Shown piece after piece: positions 33,769-42,971 of a stretch of 64,000 nucleotides of DNA (positions are counted from its first letter, which is position 1; every line of letters begins with the position of its first letter). The stretch is from Christiangramia fulva. Lineage in GTDB: Bacteria > Bacteroidota > Bacteroidia > Flavobacteriales > Flavobacteriaceae. A model generated the notes under the pieces. It was not told where the DNA came from, did no database searches, and saw only the letters and a list, made by a program, of their open reading frames with translations. Position numbers and translations under genes: made by a program. The stretch is taken from NCBI RefSeq assembly GCF_003024155.1, contig NZ_CP028136.1, positions 3,224,001 through 3,288,000 of the forward strand, in the 5' to 3' direction.

Positions 33769-35823
33769 ATGCAGCAAACTAATAACGACCGGTTCAGGCA
33801 TCGAGATCTTAACTGGTTAAGTTTTAATGCAAGGGTTCTTCAGGAAGCTGCAGATAAGATTAATCCCTTATTTGAGCGAATGAAATTCCTGGCCATTTTC
33901 TCTTCAAATCTGGATGAATATTTTCGCGTAAGAGTTTCCCAGCTCAGGCAAATTAAAAGAGTAAAAAAAAGTCTTCGTAAAAAACTGGCTTTACGTCCAT
34001 CCAAAATCACCAAACAGATCATCGAAGAGGTCAAAAAGCAACAGGATGAATTCGGGGAAATATATTACGGACAAATTATTCCAGAACTTGCTGAAAATAA
34101 TATTTTCATTCTTGGTTCTGAAGATTATAATCCTTCGCAGGAAAAGTTTGCCGGCAGCTTTTTCACCAAAAACATTAAAAAGCATTTAAAACCTTTGCGG
34201 CTTGATCTGTCTAAAGAAAATGAGCTTTTCTTAGAGAATGCCGTGCTCTATTTTTTGGTTTCTTTTAAGGAAGAAGATCATCTCGCCCTGTTAAAAATCC
34301 CGGTAAATGAATGCGGAAGGTTTATAATGATGGATAAGAAAAACGGAAATCACAATATCACTTTTCTTGATGAGATCATTCGCCATGAAGCCTTTCGACT
34401 TTTTCCAAAGGAAGAAATTACAGGTATTTACGAGATCAAACTTTCCAGGGATGCCGAATTGTATATCGATGATATTTATAATGGTGTTTTAGCCGAAAAG
34501 ATCTATGAATCCCTGGAACAGCGTACCGATAATCAGCCTACGCGCCTTTTGTACGATGCCAGTATGCCCAAGGAAATTCAGAAGAAGATCAGAAAGCTCC
34601 TGAAACTGGGAAAAATAGATATGATGCCCGGAGGGAAATATCACAATTTCAAAGATTTCATGTCTTTTCCCGATCCTACCAGTAATCCCGATTTGCATTT
34701 TAAAAAACTGCAACCAGTTGCACATAGAGTTTTAACCAAGGCCAAAAATTATTTTGAGGTGATCAGGGAAAAAGATCAGTCGGTACATTTCCCTTATATG
34801 TCTTTTGATTATGTTGAAAATTTCCTGAAACAGGCCGCTGAGGACGAGAAGGTAACTGATATCAAAATTTCGCTTTATCGGGTCGCTGACGAATCTGTTT
34901 TGACATCTTCCCTATTGAAAGCTCTTGAAAATGGTAAAAAAGTAACGGTTTTTGTTGAAGCAAAAGCACGTTTTGATGAGGAAAATAATATCATCTGGGG
35001 AAGGAAATTTGAAGAAAAAGGAGCGAATGTTATTTATAGTTATCCCAAAGTCAAAGTACATTCAAAAATAATGCTGGTTTGCCGGAATGAAGGAGAAACC
35101 AATATGCGCTATGCCTATATAGGCACCGGTAACTTTAATAGTGAAACCGCAAAGTTATATTGTGATCACGCCATTTTTACTGCCGATAAACAAATTACAA
35201 AAGAACTTCAGCGTCTTTTTAAGGTTCTGGAAGGAGAACTTATCATTCCAAGGGAAAAAAATCTGATTATTTCGCCTTTTTCAACACGTCAGGAATTCAT
35301 TAAGCTCATTTACAATGAGATCGAAAATGCCCGGGAAGGAAAAAAAGCGAAAATTACAGCTAAAATGAACAGCCTGGAAGACCAAGAAATGATTGAGCTG
35401 CTTTATAAGGCAAGTCAGGCCGGCGTTGAGATCAGGATGTTGATTCGTGGTTTTACCAGTTTGATTCCGGGTGTAAAGGGAATGAGCGAAAACATTTATG
35501 TCACCAGCGTGGTCGATCGTTTTCTGGAACATGGCAGAATTTATATTTTTGAGAACGGCGGGAATGAAGTCATTTTTTACGGCAGTGCCGACTGGATGAA
35601 CCGCAACCTGGACAGACGGATCGAAGTGCTTTCACCGGTGCTGGATGAAGATATCAAAAAAGAATTCAGGGAAATCCTTGATATACAGCTCAAAGACAAC
35701 GTGAAAGCTCGTATTCAGGATGCAGAGGAGAGCAATAGATATGTTCAACGAAAGAAAAATGAAAAAGCTATTCGTTCTCAGTACGAGATTTATGAATACC
35801 TGAAGAAAAAACATAAAGTATGA
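33769..35823 (+). CDS. ppk1: Polyphosphate kinase 1
   Basis: This 684-residue protein has the four PPK1 domains. The N domain contains RDLNWLSFNARVLQEA and EYFRVRVSQLRQ. The head domain runs to about 315. The C1 domain includes ISLYRVADESVLTSSLLKALENGK and VFVEAKARFDEENNI, then VKVHSKIML with His431, the phosphohistidine position. C2 has FLEHGRIYIF with His588. It polymerises ATP gamma-phosphate into polyphosphate. The stop codon overlaps the next gene in an ATGA. The candidate -7 box TATTTTTG at 33741-33748 precedes it. Confidence 0.92.
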   Translation: MQQTNNDRFRHRDLNWLSFNARVLQEAADKINPLFERMKFLAIFSSNLDEYFRVRVSQLRQIKRVKKSLRKKLALRPSKITKQIIEEVKKQQDEFGEIYYGQIIPELAENNIFILGSEDYNPSQEKFAGSFFTKNIKKHLKPLRLDLSKENELFLENAVLYFLVSFKEEDHLALLKIPVNECGRFIMMDKKNGNHNITFLDEIIRHEAFRLFPKEEITGIYEIKLSRDAELYIDDIYNGVLAEKIYESLEQRTDNQPTRLLYDASMPKEIQKKIRKLLKLGKIDMMPGGKYHNFKDFMSFPDPTSNPDLHFKKLQPVAHRVLTKAKNYFEVIREKDQSVHFPYMSFDYVENFLKQAAEDEKVTDIKISLYRVADESVLTSSLLKALENGKKVTVFVEAKARFDEENNIIWGRKFEEKGANVIYSYPKVKVHSKIMLVCRNEGETNMRYAYIGTGNFNSETAKLYCDHAIFTADKQITKELQRLFKVLEGELIIPREKNLIISPFSTRQEFIKLIYNEIENAREGKKAKITAKMNSLEDQEMIELLYKASQAGVEIRMLIRGFTSLIPGVKGMSENIYVTSVVDRFLEHGRIYIFENGGNEVIFYGSADWMNRNLDRRIEVLSPVLDEDIKKEFREILDIQLKDNVKARIQDAEESNRYVQRKKNEKAIRSQYEIYEYLKKKHKV

Positions 35824-36665
35824 AAACGATTAAAATTGGCGGAGTTCCTGAACATTTTAATCTGCCCTGGCATCTCGCGATTGAAAATGATAATTTCAAA
35901 AAAGAGGATATTAACCTTCTTTGGAAAGATTTTCCCGAAGGCACAGGGGCGATGTGCAATGCTTTACGGAGCGGTGAATTAGATGCGGCGGTGATTTTAA
36001 CTGAAGGAATTGTTCGCGATATCATCAATGGTAATGAATGTAAAATAATTCAGAATTTCATCGGGAGTCCGCTTATTTGGGGTATACATGTAGCTGCGGA
36101 ATCAAAATATAAGAACATTGGCGATCTGGAAGGAACTAAAGCTGCCATTAGCCGGATGGGAAGCGGTTCACATTTGATGGCCTATGTGAATGCACAGCAC
36201 CAGGGCTGGGATACCGACACGCTGAAATTTGAAATTGTAGATAATGTTGAAGGTGCTGTTAAGGCTTTAAAAGAAGGCCGCGCACAGTATTTTATGTGGG
36301 AACATTTTACCACGAAACCTCTTGTAGATAATCATACTTTTCGCCTGGTAGCCGACTGCCCTACTCCGTGGCCCTGTTTTGTCATTGCCGTGCGCAATGA
36401 ATCGCTTCGGAAGGATCCAGAAAGGATACAGCGAATGCTGAAAGTGATCAATACCGAAACCAAAAATTTTAAATTACAGCCAAAAATTGATGTTCTCCTT
36501 GCAGAGAGATATCAGCAAAAACTGGAAGATATCCGGAAATGGCTTGATCTTACCCACTGGAGCCAGGAACAGATTGCTGAAGATGATCTAAAAAATGTTC
36601 AGGATACCCTGCTCCGTCTTAATCTCATTCCAGAGAAAAAGGAAAATTCATTTCTTATTTACTAA
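35820..36665 (+). CDS. Periplasmic-binding-protein-fold protein without signal peptide (SsuA/THI5-like)
   Basis: This 281-residue protein begins MKTIKIGGVPEHFNLPWHLAIENDNF, an NMT1/SsuA-type ligand-binding-protein start. It has no signal peptide or lipobox, unlike transport binding proteins. The two-lobe pattern is visible in RSGELDAAVILTEGIVRDII, ADCPTPWPCFVIAVRNESL and the middle GSGSHLMAYVNAQHQGW loop. It overlaps ppk1 by 4 bases, so the two are translationally coupled. It may act as a cytoplasmic ligand-binding or catalytic protein, like the THI5-type enzymes of pyrimidine precursor synthesis, but this is only analogy. Confidence 0.75.
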   Translation: MKTIKIGGVPEHFNLPWHLAIENDNFKKEDINLLWKDFPEGTGAMCNALRSGELDAAVILTEGIVRDIINGNECKIIQNFIGSPLIWGIHVAAESKYKNIGDLEGTKAAISRMGSGSHLMAYVNAQHQGWDTDTLKFEIVDNVEGAVKALKEGRAQYFMWEHFTTKPLVDNHTFRLVADCPTPWPCFVIAVRNESLRKDPERIQRMLKVINTETKNFKLQPKIDVLLAERYQQKLEDIRKWLDLTHWSQEQIAEDDLKNVQDTLLRLNLIPEKKENSFLIY

Positions 36666-36942
36666 TTTTTATTTTTTTGATCCTGAAAAGTATTTGTGCT
36701 TTTTTTTGTATCTTTAAAAGATTGATTACCAGTGAAATAAATTAAACTGGTTCCCCCCGTTGAAGAGTCTCCAAAACATTTTAAACAGCTGAAACTGAAA
36801 TTTTAATTTTCAGCCCCCCTCCTGTTACCCGTTCTCCAGGACGGAAGTTTAGGCTTTCTTGTTCCCAAATAAAGACTCTCTTCTTTAAGGTGAACGTCTT
36901 CGGGTAAATGAATAATAGCTTAATAACCAAAAAATTATTATT
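36666..36942 (+). promoter_or_regulatory. Long, structured leader region upstream of the ScyD/ScyE-like gene
   Basis: This gap of 277 bases holds a possible -7 box (TATCTTTA at 36709-36716), C-rich runs near 36754 and 36815, and one hairpin: GCTGAAA (36788-36794) with TTTCAGC (36808-36814). If the promoter is right the 5' leader is over 200 nt. I find no open frame or known riboswitch there. Confidence 0.35.
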
Positions 36943-38124
36943 ATGAATGCCAAAAAACAACCAATCAATTATGAGGTTTGGAGAAAATTCCTATTAATTT
37001 TATTAATAGTTTTTGCTGTATCCTGCCAAAAAGAAACAGAAGATTTATCGATTGATGCTCAATCTCTTAAAGCTAAAAAGAACCAGGTCAATGCTCCTTT
37101 TGAATTCACCGGTGTCGTTTATGATATTTCAGCTACCCCTGATGGAAGTATTATGGTAGGTGTGAACTCTGGTACTGCCAGAAGTATCCAGCTTATAAAA
37201 AAGGGAGAGGTCAGGACTATGCAGGAGGTTCAGGTTAATACCGATATTCAGGGAATACAGGCTATCGGTACCGGAAACGCTTTTTTTACCACCGGGGGAA
37301 GTGACCTTGCCGAAGACGGGGAATTATACCGTGTTTCCAATGGAAATGTAAGAATGGTAGCCGATTTAGGCAAATTCGAAAAGGATAATGATCCCGATGC
37401 TTATGAAGGTATCCAATGGAAAGATCAAGAATGCGAATCAGATCCTCCTGATTTCCATGCCGGAGCACAAAATAATCCGTTTAAAGTTACTGCGCTGGAT
37501 GGAAAAACGGCTTTGGTCGCAGATGCTGCCGGAAATACTGTTCTACAGGCCACTACGACAGGAGAAATAGACTGGAAAGTATTATTAACTCCTCCCCTAA
37601 ATGAAAGTGGTGATTTCAAAATACTCTCAGAAAATGAAGACCTCACCTGTTATGTTCAACCTGTGGCTACCTCAGTCGCTGTGGGCCAGGATGAATATTT
37701 TTATGTTGGAGAACTTACCGGGGCGATACCCGATGGATTTCCAACTGGACTTTCGAGAGTCTGGAAAATTCGTAAAGATGCAACTCACGTAGTGTGCAAT
37801 GAAAAAGTAACTTCAAACGATTATGAATTGCTGGTAAATGGCCTAACTTCAATTATTGATCTTGAAGTTGGTCCTGATGGTCTTTTATATGTAGTTGAAT
37901 ATGATAAAGGCAGCTGGTTTGCGTCGTTTTTGCCTGATTTTATCCAGGGCGGAAGGATTAGCGCTTACAATACAGAAAGTGGAGAACTAATTAAAGAGGT
38001 TAGCGGACTCGAATTCCCCAGCGCAATTACTTTTGACAAAAAAGGTGATTTATGGCTGCTTGAAAAAAATGTTATGGCACCTTCTGTGAGAATGCTTGAT
38101 CCAGATGAATGGGAATGGCTATAA
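36943..38124 (+). CDS. ScyD/ScyE family lipoprotein (beta-propeller-like)
   Basis: This 393-residue protein has an unusually long n-region and then a lipoprotein signal ending LIVFAVSCQ with Cys28. The mature region has repeated propeller blades: FEFTGVVYDISATPDGSIMVG, NAFFTTGGSDLAEDGELYRVS, GQDEYFYVGELTGAIPDG and LEVGPDGLLYVVEYDKGSW. The blade pattern and the ELTG-PxGxSRVWKI segment match the ScyD/ScyE family first seen in the cyanobacterial scytonemin cluster. It is likely an extracellular or outer-membrane-anchored sensor or enzyme. The catalytic role is unknown. A strong terminator follows. Confidence 0.7.
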   Translation: MNAKKQPINYEVWRKFLLILLIVFAVSCQKETEDLSIDAQSLKAKKNQVNAPFEFTGVVYDISATPDGSIMVGVNSGTARSIQLIKKGEVRTMQEVQVNTDIQGIQAIGTGNAFFTTGGSDLAEDGELYRVSNGNVRMVADLGKFEKDNDPDAYEGIQWKDQECESDPPDFHAGAQNNPFKVTALDGKTALVADAAGNTVLQATTTGEIDWKVLLTPPLNESGDFKILSENEDLTCYVQPVATSVAVGQDEYFYVGELTGAIPDGFPTGLSRVWKIRKDATHVVCNEKVTSNDYELLVNGLTSIIDLEVGPDGLLYVVEYDKGSWFASFLPDFIQGGRISAYNTESGELIKEVSGLEFPSAITFDKKGDLWLLEKNVMAPSVRMLDPDEWEWL

Positions 38125-38130
38125 AATCTA

Positions 38131-38158
38131 AAAGCCGGCAAAATTGCCGGCTTTTTTT
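38131..38158 (+). terminator. Bidirectional intrinsic terminator (ScyD-like / ung)
   Basis: AAGCCGGC (38132-38139) pairs with GCCGGCTT (38146-38153) around a 6-nt loop. A T run follows on the plus strand and an A run precedes it, giving T on the minus strand. It ends both the ScyD-like gene and ung. Confidence 0.85.
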
Positions 38159-38822
38159 ACCAGTCTATTGGTTTTTTCCCATGATTTTTTAAATATTCAT
38201 TCGCCTTGCTGAAATGTTTATTTCCGAACCAGTAACCGCGATTGGCGCTTAAAGGCGAGGGATGTCCACTTGTTAGTATCAGATGTTTAGAAGAATCGAT
38301 GAGTTTCGACTTTTTCTTTGCGTAACCGCCCCAGAGCATAAATACCACATGTTCTTTATCTCTTGAAACCGCTTCTATCACTTTATCGGTAAAGATTTCC
38401 CAGCCTTTATTCTGATGCGATCCCGCCTGGTGCGCGCGAACGGTAAGCGTGGCATTCAGTAAAAGCACACCCTGATCGGCCCAGCGTTCCAGATTTCCGG
38501 TTTTTGGATAAGGTTTTCCAAGATCCTGCTCGATTTCCTTGAAAATATTGACCAGCGAAGGCGGAATACTTACATCTTCTTTCACTGAAAAACAGAGCCC
38601 GTTTGCCTGCCCCACACCATGATAAGGGTCCTGACCAATGATTACCACTTTGGTCTCGTCAAAGCTGGAATGGTCAAAAGCGGCAAAAATATCTTTTCCG
38701 GGAGGAAAACAGGTGTTTGCCGAATATTCATTTTTGACAAATTCAATAAGATTTTTAAAATAGTCTTTTTCAAACTCTGGATTCAGCTCTTTTTTCCAGC
38801 TTTCGTCTATTCTTACGTTCAT
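38157..38822 (-). CDS. ung: Uracil-DNA glycosylase
   Basis: I start at MNVRID (complement of 38820-38822), giving 221 residues. The family-1 UDG signatures are complete: VVIIGQDPYHGVGQANGLCFSV, with the catalytic Asp and Tyr of GQDPYHG, and LTSGHPSPLSANRGYWFGNKHFSKAN with the HPSPLS loop that inserts into DNA. LLLNATLTVRAHQAGSH is also typical. It removes uracil from DNA as the first step of base-excision repair. It shares the terminator downstream with the ScyD-like gene. Confidence 0.95.
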   Translation of the reverse strand: MNVRIDESWKKELNPEFEKDYFKNLIEFVKNEYSANTCFPPGKDIFAAFDHSSFDETKVVIIGQDPYHGVGQANGLCFSVKEDVSIPPSLVNIFKEIEQDLGKPYPKTGNLERWADQGVLLLNATLTVRAHQAGSHQNKGWEIFTDKVIEAVSRDKEHVVFMLWGGYAKKKSKLIDSSKHLILTSGHPSPLSANRGYWFGNKHFSKANEYLKNHGKKPIDW

Positions 38823-38929
38823 GAGAATTAAGTAACTTTGCGTCACCTCAAAAGTAGGGAAAATAAAAAATGTCGGACAAAGTGTTTTTTCGCTTTCGTT
38901 TAAGCAAATAGAAGTCCGAATTTTTTATT

Positions 38930-39008
38930 TTACCTCTCCCGGAATCGCCTAATATCGATTCCAATCTCTCCAAAAAGAGAGGTAATTGAGATAGAGGGGC
39001 TTAGCCCC
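38930..39008 (+). promoter_or_regulatory. Structured inverted-repeat region upstream of mutS2
   Basis: TTACCTCTC (38930-38938) pairs with GAGAGGTAA (38977-38985); an inner hairpin is GGAATCG/CGATTCC (38941-38962). CTCTC at 38966-38970 could instead pair with GAGAG at 38977-38981, so two folds exclude each other. A third hairpin GGGGC/GCCCC lies at 38996-39008, 20 bases before the mutS2 ATG. Function unknown. Confidence 0.4.
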
Positions 39009-39028
39009 CGAGAACATTTTAAAATGAT

Positions 39029-41212
39029 ATGATTAAAATTAGTTCCAGGAGCCTTGAAGATCTTGAATTTCAGGTAGTGTGTGGGCAGGTGAGCGAATTG
39101 TGCATCACCGGACTCGGGAAAGAGAAAGCCCTTAAAATAACTCCTTATCCAACATATAAAAAAACCATTTTCGGGCTGAATCAAACCAATGAGTATTTCA
39201 ATTCGAAATTACAGGAGACACCCATTCCAAATCATGGTTTTGAGTCGATTCAGCAGGAAATAAAACTGCTTGGTATCGAAGGTGCCGTACTCGAGATTTC
39301 GGGATTTCGTAAAATTGCTTCAATCACTGAAACTGTAAATTCTCACCTGAAATATTTCGAAAAATACAGCGAGATCTACCCAACACTCTCTGAAACCGTT
39401 TCCCATCTCGATTTTGATACCAATCTCACCGAAAAGATCAACGGCGTGATCGATCGCTTTGGCGAAATGAAAGATGATGCCTCTCCCCTGCTTCAGAATT
39501 TGAGAAGATCGATCAATTCTGTTCGCGGGCAGATCAATTCCAGTTTCAATTCGGCGCTTTCAAATTATCATTCTTACGGCTATCTTGACGAGATCAAGGA
39601 AAGTGTGGTTGAAAATGTAAGGGTTCTGGCAGTCAAGGCCATGCATCGCCGGAAAGTGAAAGGCGGGATTATGGGGAACTCCAAAACCGGGAGTATCGTT
39701 TATATCCAGCCTGAAGCTACCTATAAATTTACCCGCGAGCTTAATAATTTGGAGTATGAAGAAAAGGAAGAGATCAAACGAATTCTAAAAGAACTGACCG
39801 AATTTGCGCGGCCATATCGAGAAACTTTGATTGAATACCAGGAATTGCTGAGTGATTTCGATGTAATCGCAGCAAAATCTAAATACGCTGAAAAGATCAA
39901 TGGCGTTCTTCCCAAAATTTCAAAAGACAGGGAACTTCAGTTGAAAGAAGCTTTTCATCCGCTGCTCTATTTGAGCAATAAACGAAAGGGAGAGAAAACC
40001 TTTCCGCAGAGTATTGAGCTGGCGCAGGATAATCGTATAATTGTTATTTCAGGACCCAATGCCGGTGGGAAAAGTATCACCTTAAAGACCGTCGGTCTCC
40101 TTCAGGTGATGCTTCAAAGTGGAATGTTGATTCCCGTTCATGAATTCAGCAGGGTTTGCCTATTTAATAAAATTCTCACGGATATCGGCGATAACCAGTC
40201 GATTGAAAATCACCTGAGCACTTACAGTTACAGGTTGAAGAATATGAATTATTTTCTTCGTAAATGTGATGATAAAACGCTGTTTTTAATTGACGAATTC
40301 GGCACCGGAAGTGATCCCGAACTCGGCGGTGCCCTGGCTGAAACATTTCTGGAAGTATTTTATGAAAAAGGTTCTTACGGAATTTTAACCACACATTACG
40401 CGAACCTTAAAAAACTGGCCGGTGAACTGCCTGATATGAGCAACGCCAATATGATGTTCGACAGTACAACGCTGGAACCTATCTATAAACTCCAGGTGGG
40501 CGAAGCCGGAAGCTCCTTTACTTTTGAAGTAGCTCAAAAGAACGGAATTCCGTATAGCCTTATCAATCGTTCCAGGAAAAAAGTGGAACGCGGAAAGATC
40601 CGTTTTGACCGCAGTATTGCCAAACTTCAGAAAGAGCGGTCAGAATTGCGAAAAACCACCGACTCTTTAAAGCAGAAGGAATCGAAGGCTGCTGAGCAGA
40701 AAGATAAACTGGAAGAGATCAATTACCGTATTCAGCAAAAACTGGAAAATTACCAGGAATTATATGATTCCAATCAGCGGATGATCTATCTGGGGCAGAA
40801 ACTGGACGATCTTAGCCTGAAATATTTCAATAATAAGAAGAAAAAAGAGCTGATCGGTGAATTGCTAAAGATCGTGGAGATCGAAAATTCCAAGCGAAAA
40901 AAGGAAAACGCGAAGCAACAGAAAGCGAGGAAAGCCAAAGAAATGCAATTAAAGAAAGAGGTTCAAAAGAAGATCGAACCTATCCGTGAAAAGAAAAAAG
41001 AAGAAAAAAAGAAGGAGCAGGAAATTAAAAAACAGGAAGCCAGTAAACCAAAACCAAAACTGAAAATTGGTGACCGTGTTCGGCTTGAAGACGGAAAAGC
41101 TGTGGGTTCGATCGATACTATTGAAAAAGGCAAGGCCATTGTGAATTATGGAATGTTCACCACTTCAGTTGATGTGGAACAACTGGAACTGGTGCAGGCC
41201 GCTAAAAAATAA
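39029..41212 (+). CDS. MutS2-type ATPase lacking the Smr nuclease domain
   Basis: This 727-residue protein has the MutS2 core. The clamp and lever region is about 100-300. The ATPase begins with SGPNAGGKSITLKTVGLLQ (Walker A, 342-349) and continues with LFLIDEFGTGSDPELGGALAE (Walker B), then a TTHYANLKKLA His loop. After a long charged coiled coil (about 540-670) the protein ends in a KOW-like module, LKIGDRVRLEDGKAVGSIDTIEKGKAIVNYG. Typical MutS2 then has a ~80-residue Smr endonuclease domain with an LDLRG motif; this protein stops before it. It may act in ribosome-collision rescue or recombination control without nuclease activity. Confidence 0.85.
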   Translation: MIKISSRSLEDLEFQVVCGQVSELCITGLGKEKALKITPYPTYKKTIFGLNQTNEYFNSKLQETPIPNHGFESIQQEIKLLGIEGAVLEISGFRKIASITETVNSHLKYFEKYSEIYPTLSETVSHLDFDTNLTEKINGVIDRFGEMKDDASPLLQNLRRSINSVRGQINSSFNSALSNYHSYGYLDEIKESVVENVRVLAVKAMHRRKVKGGIMGNSKTGSIVYIQPEATYKFTRELNNLEYEEKEEIKRILKELTEFARPYRETLIEYQELLSDFDVIAAKSKYAEKINGVLPKISKDRELQLKEAFHPLLYLSNKRKGEKTFPQSIELAQDNRIIVISGPNAGGKSITLKTVGLLQVMLQSGMLIPVHEFSRVCLFNKILTDIGDNQSIENHLSTYSYRLKNMNYFLRKCDDKTLFLIDEFGTGSDPELGGALAETFLEVFYEKGSYGILTTHYANLKKLAGELPDMSNANMMFDSTTLEPIYKLQVGEAGSSFTFEVAQKNGIPYSLINRSRKKVERGKIRFDRSIAKLQKERSELRKTTDSLKQKESKAAEQKDKLEEINYRIQQKLENYQELYDSNQRMIYLGQKLDDLSLKYFNNKKKKELIGELLKIVEIENSKRKKENAKQQKARKAKEMQLKKEVQKKIEPIREKKKEEKKKEQEIKKQEASKPKPKLKIGDRVRLEDGKAVGSIDTIEKGKAIVNYGMFTTSVDVEQLELVQAAKK

Positions 41213-41213
41213 T

Positions 41214-41630
41214 ATGAACAATCTACCTGAAAATAAGAAAATCGTGCTTTTTGACGGCGTTTGCAACCTGTGTAACGGCGCCATACAATTCATTATAAAA
41301 CATGATAAAAAAGATATTTTCAGGTTTGCTTCTCTGCAAAGTGAACTGGGAAAAAATCTTTTGGCGGAAAGAGGATTGGATACTGAACAACTGGAATCCA
41401 TCATTTTAATTGAGCCCGGTGTTGCTTATTATAAAAAGTCTACAGCTGCACTGGAAATTTCAAAAGATCTTTCCGGTGGTTATTCATTTTTAAAAATTTT
41501 CTTCGGAATTCCAACATTTATCCGTGACGGAGTCTATGATTTTATAGGAAATCACCGCTATAAATGGTTCGGTAAGAAAGAGCAGTGCATGATCCCTACT
41601 CCCGAACTAAAAGCTAAATTCCTGGATTAA
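41214..41630 (+). CDS. DCC-family thiol-disulfide oxidoreductase (DUF393)
   Basis: I start at MNNLPENKK (ATG 41214), just after the mutS2 stop, giving 138 residues. The DUF393 hallmark is VLFDGVCNLCNGAIQFIIKHD, with the CxxC of a putative redox site. It is followed by FRFASLQSELG and the ending VYDFIGNHRYKWFGKKEQC. Function is presumed thiol-disulfide exchange. It shares a transcript with mutS2. Its stop overlaps the 3' end of the convergent symporter gene by four bases. Confidence 0.85.
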   Translation: MNNLPENKKIVLFDGVCNLCNGAIQFIIKHDKKDIFRFASLQSELGKNLLAERGLDTEQLESIILIEPGVAYYKKSTAALEISKDLSGGYSFLKIFFGIPTFIRDGVYDFIGNHRYKWFGKKEQCMIPTPELKAKFLD

Positions 41631-42955
41631 ATTTTTTCTGTGTTAACTTCAGCATCGGGATGATACTCCTCGTCCCATTCTTTTACGTTAGGCGGCCCCA
41701 TCATATCAACCGATTTCGCGACCATTAATGCCACAGCGGCATCACCAGTTACATTTACAGTGGTTCGACACATATCCAGGGGTCGATCTATTGCGAAGAT
41801 CAATGCCAGCCCGGCTTCAGGTATTCCGGCCTGTGCCAGTACAATAACCAGCATGACCATTCCGGCACCGGGAACAGCTGCAGAACCTATAGATGCGAGG
41901 GTTGCCGTAGCGATTATTCCCATTTGAGTGCCAAGGCTAAGGTCCATTCCAAAAGCCTGGGCGATAAAAACTGCCGCAACAGCCTGGTAAAGACTTGTTC
42001 CGTCCATATTAATGGTAGCGCCAATTGGAAGAACAAAACTGGTCACTTCTTTATGAACACCCATGTGCTCTTCTACCCTTTCCATGGTTACCGGAAGTGT
42101 TGCCGCGCTTGAGCTGGTGGAAAATGCGAGTAATTGAGCGGGGGCAATTCCGTTGATAAAAAAAGAAGGCTTATTACCTGTAAAAATCCATACAAGCAGA
42201 ATATAAACCCCAATCATAAGCGCAAGTCCAATCAGAACCGTCATGGCATAAAGAGCAAGGGCTGCAAAAAGGTCGGTGCTGGGCGATTCTACAACGAGAG
42301 CCGCTAAAAGAGCAAAAACACCAAATGGAGCGGCAAGCATAATAAGGTCTATGAGCTTCAGGATCACTTCATTGAAACCATCAAAAAAATCTTTTACAGG
42401 TTTTGCTGTTTGTTCAGGGATCAGGATCAGGCCTATTCCGAAGAAAATAGCGAAAAATATAACCTGTAACATATTCCCATTATCGCTGGCAGCGCCAAAA
42501 ATATTACTTGGAACAATATCTTCTAAAGCCTGTAAAGGCCCGGCATCCTTTTGTTTTTCGGCATCTGAGATTCGTACCGAGGCATCACCTTCATAACTGG
42601 CAATAAGGTCGCTCCTGGTGTCTTCAGAAATTGTTCTCCCGGGACCAATGACATTGACAAGCACAAGACCAATGGAAACAGCGATTACCGTGGTAATGAT
42701 GTAGGTCGCAATAGTTCGGATCCCCATTTTCGACAATTTCGAAATGTCTTTAAGGTCAGAAATCCCCTTGATAAGTGAAGCCAAAATAAGTGGCACTGCA
42801 ATCAATTTCAAGGCATTGATAAAGATATTCCCGAAAGGTTTGATCCAGTCGCTGACGAATTCAGGTCCCCAGCTAAAATTAGTAAGGATCAGCGCGAAAA
42901 CAACTCCCGCTACCATTCCGAGTAAGATCTGCCAGTGCAGTGCAATTTTCCTCAT
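41627..42955 (-). CDS. Dicarboxylate/amino acid:cation symporter (DAACS)
   Basis: This 442-residue protein has the Glt/GltP architecture of eight TM helices and two re-entrant hairpins. Key segments are LLAFSTSSSAATLPVTMERV (HP1, Ser-rich), PIGATINMDGTSLYQAVAAVFIAQ (TM7 NMDGT motif), IGSAAVPGAGMVM (HP2) and DRPLDMCRTTVNVTGDAAVA (TM8 with substrate-binding Asp and Arg). It imports dicarboxylates or acidic amino acids with Na+ or H+. Its start lies 16 bases after the aroC stop on the same strand. Confidence 0.9.
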   Translation of the reverse strand: MRKIALHWQILLGMVAGVVFALILTNFSWGPEFVSDWIKPFGNIFINALKLIAVPLILASLIKGISDLKDISKLSKMGIRTIATYIITTVIAVSIGLVLVNVIGPGRTISEDTRSDLIASYEGDASVRISDAEKQKDAGPLQALEDIVPSNIFGAASDNGNMLQVIFFAIFFGIGLILIPEQTAKPVKDFFDGFNEVILKLIDLIMLAAPFGVFALLAALVVESPSTDLFAALALYAMTVLIGLALMIGVYILLVWIFTGNKPSFFINGIAPAQLLAFSTSSSAATLPVTMERVEEHMGVHKEVTSFVLPIGATINMDGTSLYQAVAAVFIAQAFGMDLSLGTQMGIIATATLASIGSAAVPGAGMVMLVIVLAQAGIPEAGLALIFAIDRPLDMCRTTVNVTGDAAVALMVAKSVDMMGPPNVKEWDEEYHPDAEVNTEKI

Positions 42956-42971
42956 ATTATTAATACTGAAA

